Below are positions 61,778 through 64,000 of a stretch of 64,000 bases of DNA, piece after piece (within the stretch, counting starts at the first letter, position 1; the number at the start of each line of letters is the position of its first letter). The stretch is taken from NCBI GenBank assembly GCA_008360975.2, contig CM039199.1, positions 4,787,598 to 4,851,597 of the forward strand, written 5' to 3'. Below the pieces are notes generated by a model. It made no database searches. It saw only the letters and a list, made by a program, of their open reading frames with translations, and was not told the DNA's origin. The position numbers and the translations under genes were made by a program. This DNA is from Lichenostomus cassidix (taxonomy: Eukaryota; Chordata; Aves; Passeriformes; Meliphagidae).

Positions 61778-62655
61778 CTGGAAGGACAAGGGACAGCTCT
61801 GTCAGTGCCACCAGCCACAGCCCTGGCCACTGCCCAACCCACAGGGCTCTCATGGCCATGGGTGACCAAAGCCATCAGCCCTGCCAACCCTCATTCTGTA
61901 GAATGGAGACCTTGTAGAGACAAAGCCCTGAGGGAAAAGCTGGAGTACGGAGGCTGCCAAAGGTTTCCAAGGATGGATTTGGCCACAGCTTCCAGCACAG
62001 GGTGACCCCAGCTCAGGTCCCAGACCGGGGACACACCCCCATGACCGTGTCCGGCCACTGTGTCCTGCTGGCAGCCAGAAGTGGCTTTTCCCCTTCCACA
62101 CAGGAAGGCAAGGAGCAAACAACACCCACCCTTTCCCCGAAACAGCTTCAGGCACCTGCAGCCCAATTTCACACCCCAGGAGAGAGGCCACAGCAGCTCC
62201 TCCAGCCCCAGAGTGTCCCCAGACCCCCAACACTGCTGTGGGGATGGGGACACCCCTAGGGACACTCTCAGGGATGCAGAGGGGGTGCAGAGCAGCCACC
62301 ACCATGCTTTGACCATGCTTCCTCCCTGAGGACAACCCGAGCCATCCTTGCCAAAAAATAATGACCGTTTTACAGCTTATTGCCCTGGTTCATCAGAAGC
62401 AGGGTCAGGGCTGGGGGATCCAGGCAGGGACAGAGGAGCCACGACCTGGGAGCTGGCCAAGGTTGTGGAAAGGTTGTGGCTCCCATCCCACTGGAGCAGA
62501 GCAGCCTGCTGGAGCACGGATAACTCATTAACACCAATGCCAGGGGCACTGCCAGCCAACAAAAATGTCCTGGGAAAAAAGGGGGTCCACAGATGGGACC
62601 CCCAGACATGGAGTGATGTCCACATCCCAAATCTAGGGGGGCTGAGAGCCAGCTG
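61778..62655. other. Upstream flank or first intron of RASA4, no exon found
   Basis: I looked on the minus strand for the missing exon, expected to code about 22 residues resembling the start of the C2A domain and ending in phase 2. I found none here or further to 64000. The text is moderately GC-rich with no clear repeat. Confidence 0.5.
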
Positions 62656-62888
62656 CTGGGGGGTTTAAATGATTTTGGGGGCGACTGAAAGAGTTTGGGG
62701 GGATCCAAATGGTTTTTGGAGGGACTGAAGGGGTTTTGAGGGGACTGAAAGGGGCTTTGGAGGATTCAAAAGGGTTTGGGAGGGACTGAAAGGGTTTTGG
62801 GGGGACTGAAAGGGTTCTGGGTGGGGGGTCAAAAGGTGGTTGGGGGGAACTACAGGGTTTTGTGGGCACTGAAGGGGTTTTGGGGGGC
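62656..62888. repeat. G-rich degenerate tandem repeat
   Basis: About eleven imperfect copies of a 20-24-bp unit resembling GGGACTGAAAGGGTTTTGGG, between 62656 and 62888. Many copies carry two or three runs of three or more G, so the plus strand could form G-quadruplexes. Minus-strand open frames here are proline-rich artefacts. Confidence 0.85.
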
Positions 62889-63211
62889 TCCCTGCCCTGC
62901 TAAACAGGGCTGCAGGGGTTTCTCTGGGCTGTGCATCGCGGGTACCACAACAACATCCCCGTTCCCAGGCACTGCCATCCCTTCAGCCCCGCGGCTCCGG
63001 CACTGCAGCAGGTTGCCAAGAGCCGCCGCCGCTCCCAGTGCCACGCCAGCCACCCTCCGGAGAGGGCTTTCAGCAGAGCCGCGGGTGCAGTGCCATTAGG
63101 GGAGCCCCTCGGTGACATTTCCTGCCTTGTGCAAACCATCATTGCTGCCGGGAGCAGGCAGGCGGAAAGGGAACATCTGCCCGCTCCAGCTGCGCCCGGC
63201 AACGCGGGGCT
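62889..63211. other. CpG-rich unassigned stretch upstream of RASA4
   Basis: Moderately CpG-rich sequence, densest at 62980-63210. It could hold the RASA4 promoter or be part of its first intron. No exon or start codon could be assigned. Confidence 0.35.
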
Positions 63212-63395
63212 GGCGGCTGCACACCCTGTCCCCAGCGCGGCGACATCCGCGTCCCCTGGCGGCTGCACACCCTGTCCCCAGCGCGGCGACATCCGCGTCC
63301 CCTGGCGGCTGCACACCCTGTCCCCAGCGCGGCGACATCCGCGTCCCCTGGCGGCTGCACACCCTGTCCCCAGCGCGGCGACATCCCCGTCCCCT
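63212..63395. repeat. 46-bp minisatellite, four near-perfect copies
   Basis: Copies start at 63212, 63258, 63304 and 63350, each opening GGCGGCTGCACACCCTGTCC and closing with GTCCCCT. The first three are identical; the fourth has a single G-to-C change in CATCCGCG. A unit length that is not a multiple of three makes any frame through it cycle through all three reading frames, so the open frames here are not coding. Confidence 0.95.
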
Positions 63396-63794
63396 GGCTC
63401 CGCTCAGGCGTCCCGTTTTTCAGGGATTCGAGCGCAGGATGGGCAGGATCCATCCTCGGCGGCTGTGGGAGGTGCCCGAGGCAGAGCACAGCTTTGGGAT
63501 GGATCTCTGCTCCGGAGGGACATGCTGGGTGACACTGGCAGCACAGCATCGCTGTCCCGGGATGTCGCGATGGGATTTGTGGCGCTGCGGGCTCGGGGGG
63601 TGAGGGGAATCCTCCGGCTGGGCACCCACAGGGGGTGCGGGGAGGGAGCTGGAAAGGGGAAGGCTGGGCTTTGGAAAGAGGAAATGAGAGCAGGCAGGGC
63701 TGGGGGAAGGGAGAAGGAACCCGCGGCCACCCCGAGGAGGGCTGGAATTAAAAATTAACTGGTGTGGGCAGCAGTGGTGCTCTGCCCTAGGGGG
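63396..63794. other. GC-rich unassigned stretch
   Basis: Purine-rich and G-rich text (AGGGGAATCC, GGGGAGGGAGCTGG) with no supported exon. Open frames continue from the neighbouring minisatellite and carry no recognisable domain. Confidence 0.4.
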
Positions 63795-64000
63795 TGGGGA
63801 TGAAAGAAATAAAAATTTAAAATTAAAAAATGCAATAGAAAATGGAATTTTTTAAAAAAGAGAGAAAAAATAGACTAAAAAAATAAAGAAAATAGAGAGA
63901 AAAATAGAATAAAAAATAAAAGAGAAAATAGAATAACAAAGAAAATGGAAAATGGAATAAATGATAAAATAAAGATAGAATAAAAAAGAAAAATCGGATA
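63795..64000. repeat. A-rich simple repeat at window end
   Basis: Imperfect AAAATAGAATAAAAAAG-type repeats to the end of the window, sharply AT-rich after a GC-rich region. The true end is outside the window. Confidence 0.9.

Noticed and set aside
62931..63758. 275-codon plus-strand open frame upstream of RASA4
   Set aside because: It passes through the 46-bp repeat, showing the same DNA in three frames in turn, which a real protein would not be expected to do.
61800..64000. Search for tRNA, snoRNA or microRNA hairpins and CRISPR-like arrays here and elsewhere in the window
   Set aside because: No tRNA boxes or convincing long hairpins were found by eye. The 46-bp tandem repeat has no spacers, so it is a minisatellite and not an array of that kind.

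Overview
This is vertebrate nuclear DNA, most likely from a bird. It has large intron-split genes with canonical GT-AG junctions, CpG-island promoters, AATAAA polyadenylation signals, and scattered CR1 LINE 3' ends, the typical interspersed repeat of birds and other sauropsids. Introns and intergenic gaps are short, as in a bird microchromosome. I name no species.

Seven protein-coding genes are readable, in an order I recall from human 7q22.1: SH2B2 (3' end only, +), PRKRIP1 (+), ORAI2 (+), ALKBH4 (-), LRWD1 (+), POLR2J (-) and RASA4 (-, first coding exon not found). I placed every exon boundary by hand, checking protein frame against splice phase. PRKRIP1, ORAI2, ALKBH4, LRWD1 and POLR2J read through without a break; RASA4 is intact from its second coding exon to the stop.

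Layout: 1-2.3 kb, last two coding exons and 3'UTR of SH2B2. 2.3-6.8 kb, intergenic, ending in a CR1 cluster. 6.9-15.5 kb, PRKRIP1, with a decayed minisatellite in intron 1. 15.5-18 kb, intergenic. 18-31.1 kb, ORAI2: CpG promoter, two noncoding 5' exons, two coding exons, long 3'UTR. 31.1-36.1 kb, intergenic with one CR1. 36.1-38.2 kb, ALKBH4, sharing a CpG island head-to-head with LRWD1 (about 38.2-54.3 kb). LRWD1 and POLR2J (54.4-55.8 kb) converge with only about 150 bp between their poly(A) signals. A short minisatellite spacer leads to RASA4 (56.4-61.8 kb). The rest, to 64 kb, is repeat-rich and probably lies in the first intron or promoter of RASA4.

The genes are not one pathway. SH2B2 and RASA4 act in receptor tyrosine kinase/Ras signalling, and ORAI2 and RASA4 are both tied to calcium signalling. 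PRKRIP1 (spliceosome), POLR2J (RNA polymerase II) and LRWD1 (origin recognition/heterochromatin) are housekeeping nuclear factors, and ALKBH4 is a dioxygenase. I found no previously undescribed system. The best leads are an overlapping out-of-frame uORF on ORAI2, an N-glycosylation sequon in ORAI2 loop 2, paired GTCACGTG elements in its promoter, a lengthened linker in LRWD1, a head-to-head ALKBH4/LRWD1 promoter, and several tandem repeats near RASA4.
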